A DNA stretch of 64,000 nucleotides from Rhodobacter sp. Har01 (GTDB taxonomy: Bacteria > Pseudomonadota > Alphaproteobacteria > Rhodobacterales > Rhodobacteraceae). The stretch spans positions 1-64,000 of the forward strand of contig NZ_JAJCTD010000003.1 in assembly GCF_020564565.1 (NCBI RefSeq), read 5' to 3'. This document shows, one piece after another, positions 49,538-58,951 of this stretch. A program made the translations under genes and the position numbers. Within the stretch, counting starts at the first letter, position 1; the number at the start of each line of letters is the position of its first letter. The notes beneath the pieces are model-generated. The model worked only from the letters and a program-made list of their open reading frames with translations, ran no database searches and had not been told where the DNA came from.

Positions 49538-50314
49538 TCAGGCGAATTGTTCGGTCAGCAGGCGCTCTTCCAGGCCGTGGCCGGGGTCGAACAGCAGATG
49601 GTGGCGGATGTCGGGTTCGGATCGCACCGCCACCCAGGCCACGTCGCGCACCGACGACCGGCTGTCGGCGTCGGCCATGACCGGACGCCGCTCGGGTTCG
49701 ATCACGTCGAAGCGCACCACTGCCGCCTTGGGCAGAACCGCGCCGCGCCAGCGGCGGGGGCGAAAGGCGGCCATCGCGGTCAGCGCCAGCACGTCAGAGC
49801 CGATGGGCAGGATCGGGCCATGCGCCGAATAGTTGTATGCGGTCGAACCTGCCGGGGTCGAGACCAGCGCGCCGTCGCAGACCAGTTCCTCCAGCCGCTC
49901 GCGTCCGTCGATCGAGATCTTCAGCTTGGCCGCCTGCGGCCCCTGGCGCAACAGCGACACTTCGTTGATCGCCAGCGCCTCGGTCACCTTGCCGCGGGTG
50001 TTCTCGGCCCGCATCGACAAGGGGTTCAGCACCGCCTCCTCAGCCTCCGCCAGCCGCTCGGACAGGCTTTCGTCGGAATAGGCGTTCATCAGAAAGCCGA
50101 TGGTTCCGCAGTTCATGCCATAGACCGGCAGCACGTGCGCCGCATTGGCGTGCAGCGTCTGCAACATGAAGCCGTCGCCGCCAAGCGCCACGATCACCTC
50201 GGCCCGGCGCAGGTCCGATTGTCCGTAGCGCGCGGTCAGACGTTCCAGTGCCGCCATTGCCGCCGGTGCCCTGGATGCCGTGAACCTGATGCGCTGCGCC
50301 GCCCGAACCGCCAT
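49538..50314 (-). CDS. nadK: NAD kinase
   Basis: 258 residues. The kinase motif GGDGFML (45-51), [26 protein letters not shown] and [22 protein letters not shown] (near 150) are all present. It phosphorylates NAD to NADP, the only route to NADP in the cell. ATG 50314 gives the standard short form; the longer frame to 50431 adds unconserved residues. The gene diverges from glyA. Confidence 0.95.
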   Translation of the reverse strand: MAVRAAQRIRFTASRAPAAMAALERLTARYGQSDLRRAEVIVALGGDGFMLQTLHANAAHVLPVYGMNCGTIGFLMNAYSDESLSERLAEAEEAVLNPLSMRAENTRGKVTEALAINEVSLLRQGPQAAKLKISIDGRERLEELVCDGALVSTPAGSTAYNYSAHGPILPIGSDVLALTAMAAFRPRRWRGAVLPKAAVVRFDVIEPERRPVMADADSRSSVRDVAWVAVRSEPDIRHHLLFDPGHGLEERLLTEQFA

Positions 50315-50482
50315 GCGCCCCCCTGTCTGCCCCGCCACCTTGGCCGGGCGATCCGGCAAACTCAACCCCTTGCGCCGTGTCGATTTCGCAGCCACCGCGA
50401 CATCTGTCGTTTCCGGCCTTTTCCGGGGCATCCGCCTGCTCTACAACGCCGGGCAACCCGCCCCGCCCTGATGGAGACGCGC

Positions 50483-51766
50483 ATGTCCGACACCGGCTTT
50501 TTCACCGAAACCCTGTCCTCGCGCGACCCCGCGATCTTTGGTGCAATCACGCAGGAACTGCACCGCCAGCGCCACGAGATCGAGTTGATCGCCAGCGAGA
50601 ACATCGTCAGCCGCGCGGTGACCGAGGCGCAGGGCTCGGTGATGACGAACAAGTATGCCGAGGGCTACCCGGGCCGGCGCTACTATGGCGGCTGCGAGTT
50701 CGTCGACGTGGCGGAAAACCTGGCCATCGAGCGCGCCTGCCAGCTGTTCGGCTGCCGCTTTGCCAACGTCCAGCCGAATTCGGGCAGCCAGGCCAACCAG
50801 GGCGTATTCATGGCGCTGTTGAAGCCCGGCGACACCATCCTGGGGATGAGCCTGGATGCCGGTGGCCACCTGACCCATGGCGCGGCACCGAACCAGTCGG
50901 GCAAGTGGTTCCACGCGGTGCAGTATGGCGTGCGCAAGCAGGATCTGACGCTGAACTACGACCAGGTCGCGGAACTGGCGGCCGCGCACAAGCCGAAGAT
51001 GATCATCGCCGGCGGCAGCGCCATCCCGCGGATCATCGACTTTGCCCGCATGCGCGCGATTGCCGATTCCGTCGGCGCGCTGTTGCTGGTGGACATGGCC
51101 CACTTCGCGGGACTGGTGGCGGCGGGCCTGTATCCCAGCCCCTTCCCGCATGCCCATGTCGCCACCACCACCACCCACAAGACCCTGCGCGGCCCGCGCG
51201 GCGGCATGATCCTGACCAATGACGAGGACATCGCCAAGAAGGTGAACTCGGCGATCTTCCCCGGCATCCAGGGCGGCCCGCTGATGCACGTCATCGCCGC
51301 AAAGGCCGTCGCCTTTGGCGAGGCGCTGCGGCCCGAGTTCAAGGTCTACCAGGCCCAGGTCATCGCCAATGCCAAGGCGCTGGCGGATGAGCTGATGAAG
51401 GGCGGCCTCGACATCGTCACCGGCGGCACCGACAGCCACCTGATGCTGGTCGACCTGCGGCCCAAGGGCGTGAAGGGCAATGCCACCGAAAAGGCCCTCG
51501 GCCGCGCCCACATCACCTGCAACAAGAACGGCATCCCCTTCGACACCGAAAAGCCCACCATCACCTCGGGCGTCCGCCTCGGCACCCCGGCGGGCACCAC
51601 CCGCGGCTTCGGCGAAGCCGAATTCCGCCAGATCGGCCGCTGGATCACCGAGGTGGTGGACGGGCTGGCCGCGAACGGCGAAGACGGCAACGGCGCGGTC
51701 GAGGCCAGGGTGAAAGCCGCGGTCGAGGCGCTGTGCATCCGCTTCCCGATTTACCCGGACCTCTGA
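50483..51766 (+). CDS. glyA: Serine hydroxymethyltransferase
   Basis: 427 residues, standard length. [50 protein letters not shown] and [15 protein letters not shown] (PLP lysine near 233) are diagnostic. It converts serine and tetrahydrofolate to glycine and methylene-THF. ATG 50483 is chosen, with GGAGA 5-10 nt upstream; ATG 50471 is in frame but lacks a site. gcvP, which uses the glycine, lies later in the window. A terminator follows. Confidence 0.97.
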   Translation: MSDTGFFTETLSSRDPAIFGAITQELHRQRHEIELIASENIVSRAVTEAQGSVMTNKYAEGYPGRRYYGGCEFVDVAENLAIERACQLFGCRFANVQPNSGSQANQGVFMALLKPGDTILGMSLDAGGHLTHGAAPNQSGKWFHAVQYGVRKQDLTLNYDQVAELAAAHKPKMIIAGGSAIPRIIDFARMRAIADSVGALLLVDMAHFAGLVAAGLYPSPFPHAHVATTTTHKTLRGPRGGMILTNDEDIAKKVNSAIFPGIQGGPLMHVIAAKAVAFGEALRPEFKVYQAQVIANAKALADELMKGGLDIVTGGTDSHLMLVDLRPKGVKGNATEKALGRAHITCNKNGIPFDTEKPTITSGVRLGTPAGTTRGFGEAEFRQIGRWITEVVDGLAANGEDGNGAVEARVKAAVEALCIRFPIYPDL

Positions 51767-51786
51767 TCCGCCTGCCTTGACAGCCG

Positions 51787-51815
51787 CAGGGCGCGCACCG
51801 CAGGGTCGCGCCCTG
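51787..51815 (+). terminator. Intrinsic terminator after glyA
   Basis: CAGGGCGCG (51787-51795) pairs with CGCGCCCTG (51807-51815) around an 11-nt loop and is followed by TTCCTTT. It lies 20 nt past the glyA stop. Confidence 0.75.
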
Positions 51816-51837
51816 TTCCTTTCCGGCCAAGGCCCCG

Positions 51838-52710
51838 ATGCCCCTCGCCCCGCCTGAAACCCGCAGTCTTGAACGCCGGATGGGTGACTGGGCGCGCGCC
51901 CGCCTGCCCTATGGGGTGGCCGAACTGGCGATGTTCGTGCTCAAGCAGGGCTGGGCCTGCCTGTTCGGCGGGCTGCTCCTGATCGCCATCGTCGCCTCCA
52001 AGGCAGTGTGGCAACCCGACTGGCCGCTGGCCCGCTACGACGCGCTGTTCCTGTTCGCCCTGGCCACCCAGGCGCTGTTCCTGTGGCGCAAGCTGGAAAC
52101 CTGGGAGGAAGCGCGGGTGATCCTGCTGTTCCACCTGACCGGCACGGCGATGGAGTGGTTCAAGGTCCACGCCGGCAGTTGGGCCTATCCCGAGCCGGCG
52201 CTGTTCAAGGTGCTGGGCGTGCCGCTGTTTTCCGGCTTCATGTATGCCAGCGTGGGCAGCTACATGGCCCGGGTGATCCGCATCTTCGACATGCGCTTCG
52301 CCCCCTACCCACCGTACGCGCTGACCCTGGCTCTGGCCGCGGCCATCTACATCAACTTCTTCGCGCATCATTTCGGGCCGGACATCCGCATCGGTCTTTT
52401 TGCGGCCACCGTCCTGATCTATGGCCGCACCCGCATCTGGTTTCGCATCCATGACCACGACTGGTGGATGCCGCTGCCGCTGGCGGCCTTTCTGTCCAGC
52501 CTCGCGTTGTGGGTGGCCGAGAACATCGGCACGGCCACGGGCACCTGGCTGTACAACGGCCAGCGTCCAGACCACTGGGTCAGTCTGGCCAAGCTGGGGT
52601 CCTGGTATCTGCTGCTCTATGTCGCCTTCGTGACGGTCACGCTGGTGGTCCGCTCGGCGCTTTATCCGGCAGGCCGGGCGGTTCAGACGTATCCGCGCCA
52701 GACCAGATAG
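51838..52710 (+). CDS. DUF817 membrane protein
   Basis: 290 residues with about seven to eight hydrophobic helices from residue 38 to 280. Conserved DUF817 segments are MEWFKVHAGSWAYPE, GFMYASVGSYMARVIRIFDMR and AENIGTATGTWLYNGQ. It is an inner-membrane protein of unknown function; the many Trp, Tyr and His residues in loops suggest a small-molecule or metal site. The 3' end overlaps the convergent next gene by 28 nt. Confidence 0.87.
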   Translation: MPLAPPETRSLERRMGDWARARLPYGVAELAMFVLKQGWACLFGGLLLIAIVASKAVWQPDWPLARYDALFLFALATQALFLWRKLETWEEARVILLFHLTGTAMEWFKVHAGSWAYPEPALFKVLGVPLFSGFMYASVGSYMARVIRIFDMRFAPYPPYALTLALAAAIYINFFAHHFGPDIRIGLFAATVLIYGRTRIWFRIHDHDWWMPLPLAAFLSSLALWVAENIGTATGTWLYNGQRPDHWVSLAKLGSWYLLLYVAFVTVTLVVRSALYPAGRAVQTYPRQTR

Positions 52711-53054
52711 GCGATCACCCCGCCCGCCACGACCAGAAGGGAAAACGCGATCGAGGCCGCGATCGAGGCGAGCGTGGCCTTTCGCCGTGCGCTGCGGCCC
52801 AGTCGGGACAGGTAACGCAGACAGATGTCGTAGTCCCGCGCCACGCGGGATTCGTCCACCTGCACCAGAAGCTTGGGGTTCTGCGCCTTGAGCGCGGACA
52901 GGGCCAGGGCCTCGGCCGCGGCCCGCACATGGTGCGGCAGCCGGCGCCCGCCGCGGCGCAGCTTGTCCTCAAGCCCCTGACCGGAAATGCCCAGCCGGTC
53001 CTCAAGCAGAGAAGCCACCCGATCCGCCATCTGCGTGATCGTCACCGCACCCAT
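52683..53054 (-). CDS. Small C-terminally anchored protein, function unknown
   Basis: 123 residues. A soluble helical part (1-95) has LEDRLGISGQGLEDKLRRGG and ARDYDICLRYLSRLGRSARRKA. One membrane helix (about 98-119) follows at the C-terminus. No family recognised. The fold looks like a tail-anchored cytoplasmic protein. ATG 53054 is preferred; a frame to 53204 adds poorly coding sequence. It is divergent from the alpha/beta hydrolase gene. Confidence 0.65.
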   Translation of the reverse strand: MGAVTITQMADRVASLLEDRLGISGQGLEDKLRRGGRRLPHHVRAAAEALALSALKAQNPKLLVQVDESRVARDYDICLRYLSRLGRSARRKATLASIAASIAFSLLVVAGGVIAYLVWRGYV

Positions 53055-53155
53055 GCATTCCCACCCGCGTTCTGCAGCGCGTCCGAGTATCCACGACGCA
53101 CGGGCGCGCAGCAACGGCTCTGGCGGGCCACAATGCGTTTCGCTATGCAAACCCA

Positions 53156-53929
53156 ATGCTTGCGACAATCCGCCACCACGCCCACCAGGCTGCCAGCGCC
53201 CCACCCCTGGTGGTCGCGCATGGCCTCTATGGCTCGGCCCGCAACTGGAATGTGATCGCCCGCCGCCTGGCCGACCGGCGCGAGGTCATTGCGGTGGACA
53301 TGCGCAACCATGGCCAAAGCCCGCGGATGCCCAGCCAGGGCTATCCCGAGATGGCCGCCGACCTGGCCCAGGTGATCGGGTCGCTGGGCGGGCAGGCCGA
53401 TCTGCTGGGCCATTCCATGGGTGGCAAGGCGGCGATGCACCTGGCGCTGACCGAGCCCGGGCTGATCCGGCGGCTGGTCGTGGCCGACATCGCGCCGGTC
53501 GCCTATGATCATGACCAAAGCCGCCACGCCCGGGCCATGCGGGCGCTGGACCTGGCCGGCCTGACCACCAGGGCCGAGGCCGACCGGCGGCTGTCGGAGA
53601 CGGTCGAGGATCCGGGCTTGCGCGCCTTCTTCCTGCAATCGCTGGACCTGCGGGCCGAGGGCGGCCCGCGCTGGCGGCTGAACCTCGAGGTGCTGGAGAC
53701 AGAGATGCCAAGGATCGTGGGCTGGCCGGGCACCGAAGGCCGCTTCGACGGCCCGGCCCTGTTCCTGACCGGAGCCGACAGCAGCTATGTCCGCCCCGAA
53801 CACCGCGACCTGATCCGCGCCCTGTTTCCGAAGGCGCGGTTCGCAAAGATCCCCGGTGCGGGCCACTGGCTGCACGCCGATGCCCCGCGCGCCTTCGAGG
53901 AAACCGTGCGGGTCTTTCTGGACGCCTGA
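53156..53929 (+). CDS. Alpha/beta hydrolase, YbfF-like esterase
   Basis: 257 residues. LVVAHGLYGSARNW supplies the oxyanion region, LLGHSMGGKAAMHLAL the nucleophile elbow with Ser near 93, and GAGHWLHADAP the catalytic histidine near 240. The family hydrolyses short acyl esters or thioesters. The true substrate is unknown. The start has no strong ribosome binding site; the first methionine fits the family N-terminus. Confidence 0.87.
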   Translation: MLATIRHHAHQAASAPPLVVAHGLYGSARNWNVIARRLADRREVIAVDMRNHGQSPRMPSQGYPEMAADLAQVIGSLGGQADLLGHSMGGKAAMHLALTEPGLIRRLVVADIAPVAYDHDQSRHARAMRALDLAGLTTRAEADRRLSETVEDPGLRAFFLQSLDLRAEGGPRWRLNLEVLETEMPRIVGWPGTEGRFDGPALFLTGADSSYVRPEHRDLIRALFPKARFAKIPGAGHWLHADAPRAFEETVRVFLDA

Positions 53930-53939
53930 AGCTCCGGCC

Positions 53940-54119
53940 TCAGATCGTCGCCACCTTCTTGGCGACCAGCCAGGTCACCGGCAGGCCGATGGCAGCGCCA
54001 ATGGCAGCGGAAATGACGATCGGCCTGAGCGTGTCCATCCCCATGGTCAGCGCCACAACCATGGCAATCCCGGCCAGAGTGGTCCCGATCACCGGGTAAA
54101 GAAGCAGGAACAGGCGCAT
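53940..54119 (-). CDS. Small two-helix membrane protein (often mislabelled CTP synthetase)
   Basis: 59 residues with two hydrophobic helices, about 3-25 and 32-53. It begins MRLFLLLYPVIGTTLAGIAM and ends LPVTWLVAKKVATI. Homologues of this size and pattern are common in Rhodobacteraceae and carry the name CTP synthetase in some annotations, but there is no enzyme domain. Function is unknown. It lies 10 nt from the convergent hydrolase stop. TCGGAGGA precedes the ATG. Confidence 0.75.
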   Translation of the reverse strand: MRLFLLLYPVIGTTLAGIAMVVALTMGMDTLRPIVISAAIGAAIGLPVTWLVAKKVATI

Positions 54120-54263
54120 GAGACAGTCCTCCGAAAGGGCGCGTCCGGCATGAAGCAGCACGCCCGGCCGCCAAGGGCCATGATCCACATCAAGACACAT
54201 GCGTATTGCTGCATGTCATGCGGCACCGGCACGGCGAAACACCCGCGAATCGCGGCGCCCGGG

Positions 54264-54806
54264 TCAACTGCACGGCGCCTCGGCCTGGGGCGGAACGTCC
54301 ACCCCGGGCAACCAGGGCTTGAGGTCCAGAACCGGCGTGCCGTCGAAGGCGTCGATGGCGTCCAGTTCCAGTTCTCCGGTTTCGGCGTCCAGTGCCAACA
54401 GCCGGACCACTGCCACCGCGATCGGGTTCGGCCTGGCCGGAGAGCGCAGGGCAAAGGTCCCGGTCGGCACGGTCCGGTGCGATGGCGTCTGCACGATCAG
54501 GTCGCGCCGGGCCTCGCCTGTCCAGTAGAGCAGGATCACCGACTCGCCTGCCGTCAGCCCGTCCAGCCCGCGCCGGTAAGGCGCGTCGATCAGAACGAAG
54601 AAACGCCCGCCCCGCATGCGCGCCTCGCGCAGGTTCCTGGGGCAGTTCCCCCGGCTCCAGGGCGACCGGATCCGGCCGATGAATGCAACGCCTGCAGACA
54701 GGGTTTCGGCGGGATCGAAAGGCAGGGTCTCTTCGCCGGGACGGCTGGTCCCTGCCGGATCAGGCTCTGCCGCGGGGCGCTCTGGATGCTGGTCCGGCCT
54801 GCGCAT
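54264..54806 (-). CDS. trmO: tRNA t6A37 methyltransferase TrmO (TsaA/YaeB family)
   Basis: 180 residues. The TsaA/UPF0066 domain starts at about residue 38 with VAFIGRIRSPW and includes NLREARMRGG, LTAGESVILLYWTGEARRD and the diagnostic FALRSPARPNPIAVAVVRLL near 120. It methylates N6-threonylcarbamoyladenosine 37 in certain tRNAs using SAM. The first 37 residues are a charged, Pro-rich extension, and the true start could be further in. Spacing to neighbours gives no clear operon. Confidence 0.86.
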   Translation of the reverse strand: MRRPDQHPERPAAEPDPAGTSRPGEETLPFDPAETLSAGVAFIGRIRSPWSRGNCPRNLREARMRGGRFFVLIDAPYRRGLDGLTAGESVILLYWTGEARRDLIVQTPSHRTVPTGTFALRSPARPNPIAVAVVRLLALDAETGELELDAIDAFDGTPVLDLKPWLPGVDVPPQAEAPCS

Positions 54807-55672
54807 GTGCTGCCTTTCGCTGGCCGCCGGCGGCGCTGCGGTCAGGCGAAGGCCGCGCTCGGGATCGGGTCAGTCTTTCGCGGCGGGTCTTGCCTGCATG
54901 GAAGACGTGGCACAGAGATACACCTTCCCGGCCCCGTTGGCCGCGACCGGGGTAGCAGAGCAGCCGGTGACGCGGTCGTGGTGCGCCGCAGCAACGGCGC
55001 GCAGGGCCTGGAGGGCAAGCCAGACATGCGCGCGATCACGGCCGGGAGAAGCAGCAGGGGCGGCATTTACCGAATAGGCGTGGCTTGGCATTGGCGAAAC
55101 CTCGGTATCGGGAGATGGACAATGCGGCCCTGAGCAGCGGGCCGCAACGAGGGACGTTTGGATCAAGGTTGCGGAGAGGCGCGCAGGCCATGTGACAGCA
55201 TGGAACCCCGACCGCGCGACGGCGTTCCGACCAGCGGGTCGACAGGTGGGCCGCCAGGCATACCGCGAAGAACCACCCATGCCACGGGGGCAATGGGTTG
55301 CGTCGAAGAACCGGCTGATCTGCCAGGGCGCTGTTCGATCATGGGCTTCATTCTTCGACTCGTGCCGCAGATCGGCCGCTGGATCAACCGGGAACTGTAT
55401 TGTGATCGTGGTCGCATTGTCGCAGGTGTTGACGTAAGGTAAACACGGCGCCCGCTCAGCCCATTGCTTGGGCATTCGGGAGTCTCTCCGGCCCGCCGCG
55501 CACGGGCCTATCCAGCCCCTGCCCCGAATCGCCCACGCCTTTCGGCCGATGCGGCCAGCGCCAGGGCGGCCGTGCCTCGACCGCCGCCAGGCCGCCTTGC
55601 CAGGACGGCCGCCCGGAATTGAAACGGGCCGCACGACGGCGGCCCGGGTTCAGCGTGGATGGCTCAGGTCTT
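54807..55672. other. 866-nt region without a recognisable gene
   Basis: Long frames exist on both strands (for example minus 54870-55634), but none has a family match that I can recognise, a consistent start site or coding-like composition. GC is lower in the 55370-55440 part, which includes TTGTCG and TAAACA boxes 17 nt apart near 55420. A hypothetical short plus-strand frame ending at 55442 has no ribosome binding site. It could be decayed coding DNA or hold an undetected small RNA. The tRNA terminator lies at its right end. Confidence 0.4.
55626..55645 (-). terminator. Terminator of tRNA-Ala
   Basis: On the minus strand GGGCCGC (55645-55639) pairs with GCGGCCC (55632-55626) around a 6-nt loop, then GTTTCAATT follows. 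It is about 28 nt past the tRNA 3' end. Confidence 0.65.
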
Positions 55673-55748
55673 TGGTGGAGCAGAGGGGGATCGAACCCCT
55701 GACCTTATCATTGCGAACGATACGCTCTCCCAACTGAGCTACTGCCCC
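55673..55748 (-). tRNA. tRNA-Ala (anticodon CGC)
   Basis: A 76-nt cloverleaf on the minus strand: acceptor GGGGCAG pairs with CTGCTCC (one G-U), D arm GCTC...GAGC, anticodon stem TATCG/TGATA with loop TTCGCAA giving anticodon CGC, T arm AGGGG-TTCGATC-CCCTC (T-loop TTCGATC), and an encoded ACCA end. It reads GCG alanine codons. Confidence 0.97.
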
Positions 55749-55765
55749 AACGACCTTGGGCCGGG

Positions 55766-55794
55766 TAATTGGCCCATCGGGCGGGCGTTGTCAA
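55766..55794 (-). promoter_or_regulatory. Likely promoter of tRNA-Ala
   Basis: TTGACA at 55794-55789 on the minus strand lies about 41 nt before the mature tRNA 5' end. The -10 region (CAATTA-like, about 55771-55766) is poor, which is common for stable-RNA promoters in this group. Confidence 0.4.
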
Positions 55795-55953
55795 GCCGGC
55801 CAGACGGCGGTCGCTTGCGGCGGCGGGCGGGTCGTCAGGGGGCAGGAAGGGGGCGGGCCGGCCGCCCCTCGACGGCTCCGGCCCGCCCTGGCCCGGCCTG
55901 GCCCGCCCCGGCCCGGGCTCGCTACCGCAGGGTGAACTGCGGCTGCCGGTCGG

Positions 55954-56166
55954 TCAGCGGCAGGCGGGATGTTCGGCGATGTCGCCCGCGTCGTCGCAGC
56001 CCGAACCGCCCTTGATGCGCGGCTTGCGGCGCTTGTCCAGGCTGTCGTCGGTCCGCGCCTGGACGAAAGCCTGGTCTGCCATGTCCCGGGCAAGGCTGGG
56101 CAGCGCGGAGAGGGCGATGGCGGCGGCGATGGTGATGGTGGTTGCGGACAGGATCAGGGGTTTCAT
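55954..56166 (-). CDS. Small secreted protein with two cysteines
   Basis: 70 residues. A signal peptide of about 26 residues ([26 protein letters not shown]) ends in a signal peptidase I site. The mature part is about 44 residues, charged, with cysteines in SGCDD and near the end in EHPACR, which could form one disulfide. AAGGAGG lies 5 nt before the ATG, so it is well translated. No family recognised. It lies 141 nt downstream of a two-component regulator gene on the same strand. Confidence 0.72.
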   Translation of the reverse strand: MKPLILSATTITIAAAIALSALPSLARDMADQAFVQARTDDSLDKRRKPRIKGGSGCDDAGDIAEHPACR

Positions 56167-56307
56167 GGCGTCCTCCTTGGGGGTTGTCGGTCGGATCAGC
56201 CTAGCCCCGCGGCAGGGTTCGGCGCAGGGCCGGAAGTCCGCCGAAGTTGTCTGCTTCGGTCAGACCATGGTCCCGCCGGGGAACCGCCCGCTTCGGATGC
56301 CGCGCCG

Positions 56308-56985
56308 TCAGTCCTTGCCGTGTTCCCGCGCCAGCATCGCCGCTTCCACCCGGTTGCGGACCTGCAGCTTCTGCAGGATCGAGGTCATGTAGTGCTTGAC
56401 CGTCTTTTCCTGCAGGTCCAGCGCCTCGCCCACCTCGCGGTTGCTGCGGCCTTGCGCCACCAGCCGCAGGATTTCGCTCTCGCGGTGCGACAGCTCGTCC
56501 AGCGGGTTCGGCGGTGGGCGGTCGGTGCGACCGCGCATCAGCACCAGCAGGCGGCTGGCCAGCCCGGGCGCGACATAGGGCCGGCCTGCCGCAAGGTCGC
56601 GCACCAGCGCCACCAGTTCGCCGGCGCCCAGCCCCTTGAGCAGATAGCCCAGTGCCCCGGCCTTCATCGCCGCGACCAGGTCTTCCTGGTCTTCCGAGGC
56701 GGTCAGCATCGCCACCTGCGGCGGCTGCGGCAGGGCCCGGATCGCCGCCAGCGCCCCCAGGCCGCCGCCGCCCGGCATCGAGATATCCAGCAGCACCAGG
56801 TCGGGCGCCAAGTCGGCCGCCAGCCGGGCCGCTTCGATCCCGTCGGCCGCCATGCCCACAACGTCGATGCCGGGGGCATCGCGCAGCGTCCGGGCCAGCC
56901 CGTCGCGGTAGATCGGGTGGTCGTCGGCCACCACCACCCGGATTTGCGGCGGCGCTGCCCTGTCGTCCGGATCCGTCGCGCTCAT
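56308..56985 (-). CDS. NarL/FixJ-family response regulator
   Basis: 225 residues. The receiver (15-130) has the acidic pair Asp21-Asp22, phosphoacceptor Asp67 in LVLLDISMPG, and LLKG with the conserved lysine. The LuxR-type HTH lies at about 163-222 (LSHRESEILRLVAQGRSNREVGEAL, then KTVKHYMTSIL). Phosphorylated by the adjacent kinase, it binds DNA as a dimer. Its ATG overlaps the kinase stop by 4 nt (ATGA). Targets are unknown; the small secreted protein gene downstream is a candidate. Confidence 0.93.
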   Translation of the reverse strand: MSATDPDDRAAPPQIRVVVADDHPIYRDGLARTLRDAPGIDVVGMAADGIEAARLAADLAPDLVLLDISMPGGGGLGALAAIRALPQPPQVAMLTASEDQEDLVAAMKAGALGYLLKGLGAGELVALVRDLAAGRPYVAPGLASRLLVLMRGRTDRPPPNPLDELSHRESEILRLVAQGRSNREVGEALDLQEKTVKHYMTSILQKLQVRNRVEAAMLAREHGKD

Positions 56986-58361
56986 CCCGCAGCCTCCCCG
57001 ATGTCCAGTGTCATCCGCAGTTCGGCCCCGCCGTCGGGGCGGTTGCGCGTCTCCAGCCGGCCGCCCAGGCTTTCGACCCGGTCGGCCAGTCCCGACAGAC
57101 CCATGCCGTCGTCGTCGTCGGCGCCGGGACCGGCGCTGCCGAAGCCGGGACCGCGATCCAGAACCGACAGCTGCAGCCGGTTGCCCTGCAGCCGCAGCCG
57201 CAGTTCCTGGCCCTGACCGCCGGCATGCCGCCAGGCGTTGGTCAGCCCTTCCTGCGCCACCCGGTAGGCACAGGTCTTTGCGGCCACCGGCAGGTCGGCA
57301 CCGGGTGGGATGTCGATCGATGGCTGCACCGCGGCCCCGGAGCGTTCGGCATGCGCCTCGGCCAGCGCCCGCAACAGCGTGTCAATCGGCCGCCGCTCGA
57401 TGTCCGGCAGCGACAGGCCGCGGGCGACCGAACGGATCTCGGAGATCGACCCGCGCACCGCGCGCTCGACCGCGTCCAGGTCGGCACGGGCCGCGCCGCC
57501 TTCGGGCACGGCGGCGCGCAACGCGTCCAGCCGCAGCGCAGCGAAACCCAGCAGCTGCGCCGGTCCGTCGTGCAGGTCGGCGCCGATCCGCTTGATCGTG
57601 CTGTCATTCAAGGCGGCCACCCGACCGGCCGCATCCTGCGCGCGCAGCCGCAGCGCGTGGTTGCGGCGCGACAGGCTTTCCAGTTCCGCCATCTGGCGGT
57701 CGATCGTCCAGCTGCCGCGCAGCACGATGGCGAACAGGCTGACGCCGATCGCCCCCATCACCGCCGTGACCGCCGCAAAGCTGGCCAGCCGGGCGCGGCG
57801 CAGATCGTTCTCCAGCTGCGTCGCCACCTCGTAGAACTCGGCCACCGCGATCACCTCGCCGCTGCCGATCTCGCGGATCGGGCTGTAAATTTCCAGCAGC
57901 GGCAGACCCAGCGCCGCCTCGGCCACGTCCTCGGCATCGCCGGTGTCATCGAAATCGGCGCGGACCTGGCCATCCCAGGCCAGCCGCAGGTTCTCGGTGA
58001 CCTCGAAGCGCCGGCCGACCAGCGCCGCGGTCGAGGCATCGGCCAGCAGCCCGCCCTTGCGCCACAGCTTGAACGACAGCACCCGCTGGCCCAGCGCGGT
58101 GTCCTTGATCAGCCGGTCGATCTCGAGCCGCGCCTCGGGGGTCAGCCGTTCCCGTTCGGCCAGGTCCTGCATCAGGGGCGCGATGAAGCTTTCCATGTAA
58201 AGCGCTGTCGCGTTGGCAGAGTTGCGGACCACCACCTCTTCGATCCAGCGCGACACCCAGAGGCCCACCGCCAGCACCGCGAACAGCATCACCGCGCCGC
58301 CCGCCAGAGCGAACTGGCGCGCCAGGGACATCCGGGTCCACGGCCAGTCTGTTCCCGTCAT
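56982..58361 (-). CDS. Sensor histidine kinase, HisKA_3 (NarX-like) type
   Basis: 459 residues. Two membrane helices (about 15-37 and 193-216) flank a periplasmic sensor domain of about 155 residues. The cytoplasmic part has a HisKA_3 dimerisation helix with RIGADLHDGPAQLLGFA (phosphorylated His near 263) and a HATPase domain with TNAWRHAGGQGQ, DRGPGFG and GLSGLADRVESLGG. The ligand is unknown. The downstream response regulator overlaps by 4 nt. Confidence 0.92.
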   Translation of the reverse strand: MTGTDWPWTRMSLARQFALAGGAVMLFAVLAVGLWVSRWIEEVVVRNSANATALYMESFIAPLMQDLAERERLTPEARLEIDRLIKDTALGQRVLSFKLWRKGGLLADASTAALVGRRFEVTENLRLAWDGQVRADFDDTGDAEDVAEAALGLPLLEIYSPIREIGSGEVIAVAEFYEVATQLENDLRRARLASFAAVTAVMGAIGVSLFAIVLRGSWTIDRQMAELESLSRRNHALRLRAQDAAGRVAALNDSTIKRIGADLHDGPAQLLGFAALRLDALRAAVPEGGAARADLDAVERAVRGSISEIRSVARGLSLPDIERRPIDTLLRALAEAHAERSGAAVQPSIDIPPGADLPVAAKTCAYRVAQEGLTNAWRHAGGQGQELRLRLQGNRLQLSVLDRGPGFGSAGPGADDDDGMGLSGLADRVESLGGRLETRNRPDGGAELRMTLDIGEAAG

Positions 58362-58440
58362 ACGCCCCCCGCACCACCTACTGCGGCAAGCCTAGCGCAG
58401 CCGGGCCGTCTTGGCACCCGTGGCGTTTGGGCCGAGGCTG

Positions 58441-58890
58441 TCAGCCCCCTGTGTGCTGGCGCACAAATGCCATGATATCGGCGGCCGGGCGGGCGCCCGC
58501 CAGCCGGGCAACCTCGCGGCCGCCGCGATACAGGATCAGGGCCGGGATGCCGCGGATGCCGGCGCGCGAGGCGATCTCGGGGTGGTCCTCGGTGTTCAGC
58601 TTCATCAGCCGCACCTGCGGCGCCAGCATCTTCGCGGCCTTGGCGAATTCCGGTGCCATGCTGCGGCAGGGGCCGCACCAGGGCGCCCAATAGTCCACCA
58701 GCACCGGCAGCCCGTCGCCGCGGGTCACCTTGTCATGCGTCGCGGCGTCCAGTTCGGCCACCCGTCCATCGGCCAGCGGGTCGCCGCAAGAGCCGCATTT
58801 CGGCCCCGCGGCAAGCCGCGCCACCGGCACCCGGTTGGCCTGCCCGCAGGTCGGGCAAATCAGCTTGACGGCATCCATCGTTGCAGGCAT
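58441..58890 (-). CDS. trxC: Thioredoxin 2 (TrxC)
   Basis: 149 residues. An N-terminal zinc ribbon has Cys12-Cys15 and Cys32-Cys35. A thioredoxin domain with WAPWCGPCRSM (active-site Cys72 and Cys75) follows, with the cis-proline in GIRGIPALIL. TrxC is the zinc-containing oxidative-stress thioredoxin of the cytoplasm. ATG 58890 has a GAGG site; an internal ATG at 58878 is also possible. Confidence 0.93.
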   Translation of the reverse strand: MPATMDAVKLICPTCGQANRVPVARLAAGPKCGSCGDPLADGRVAELDAATHDKVTRGDGLPVLVDYWAPWCGPCRSMAPEFAKAAKMLAPQVRLMKLNTEDHPEIASRAGIRGIPALILYRGGREVARLAGARPAADIMAFVRQHTGG

Positions 58891-58951
58891 CGCGCACCTC
58901 ACATTCCGCTTTCGGAATATATGTGCGACCGGGCGCGGCGGTTCAAGGGCC

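Noticed and set aside
50281..50482. Glycine or THF riboswitch before glyA
   Set aside because: No conserved aptamer core was recognisable in the short leader, most of which belongs to the divergent nadK 5' region.
54870..55634. Minus-strand frame of 254 codons
   Set aside because: No ribosome binding site, no recognisable domain and frames open on several strands at once. Kept only as part of the unassigned region.
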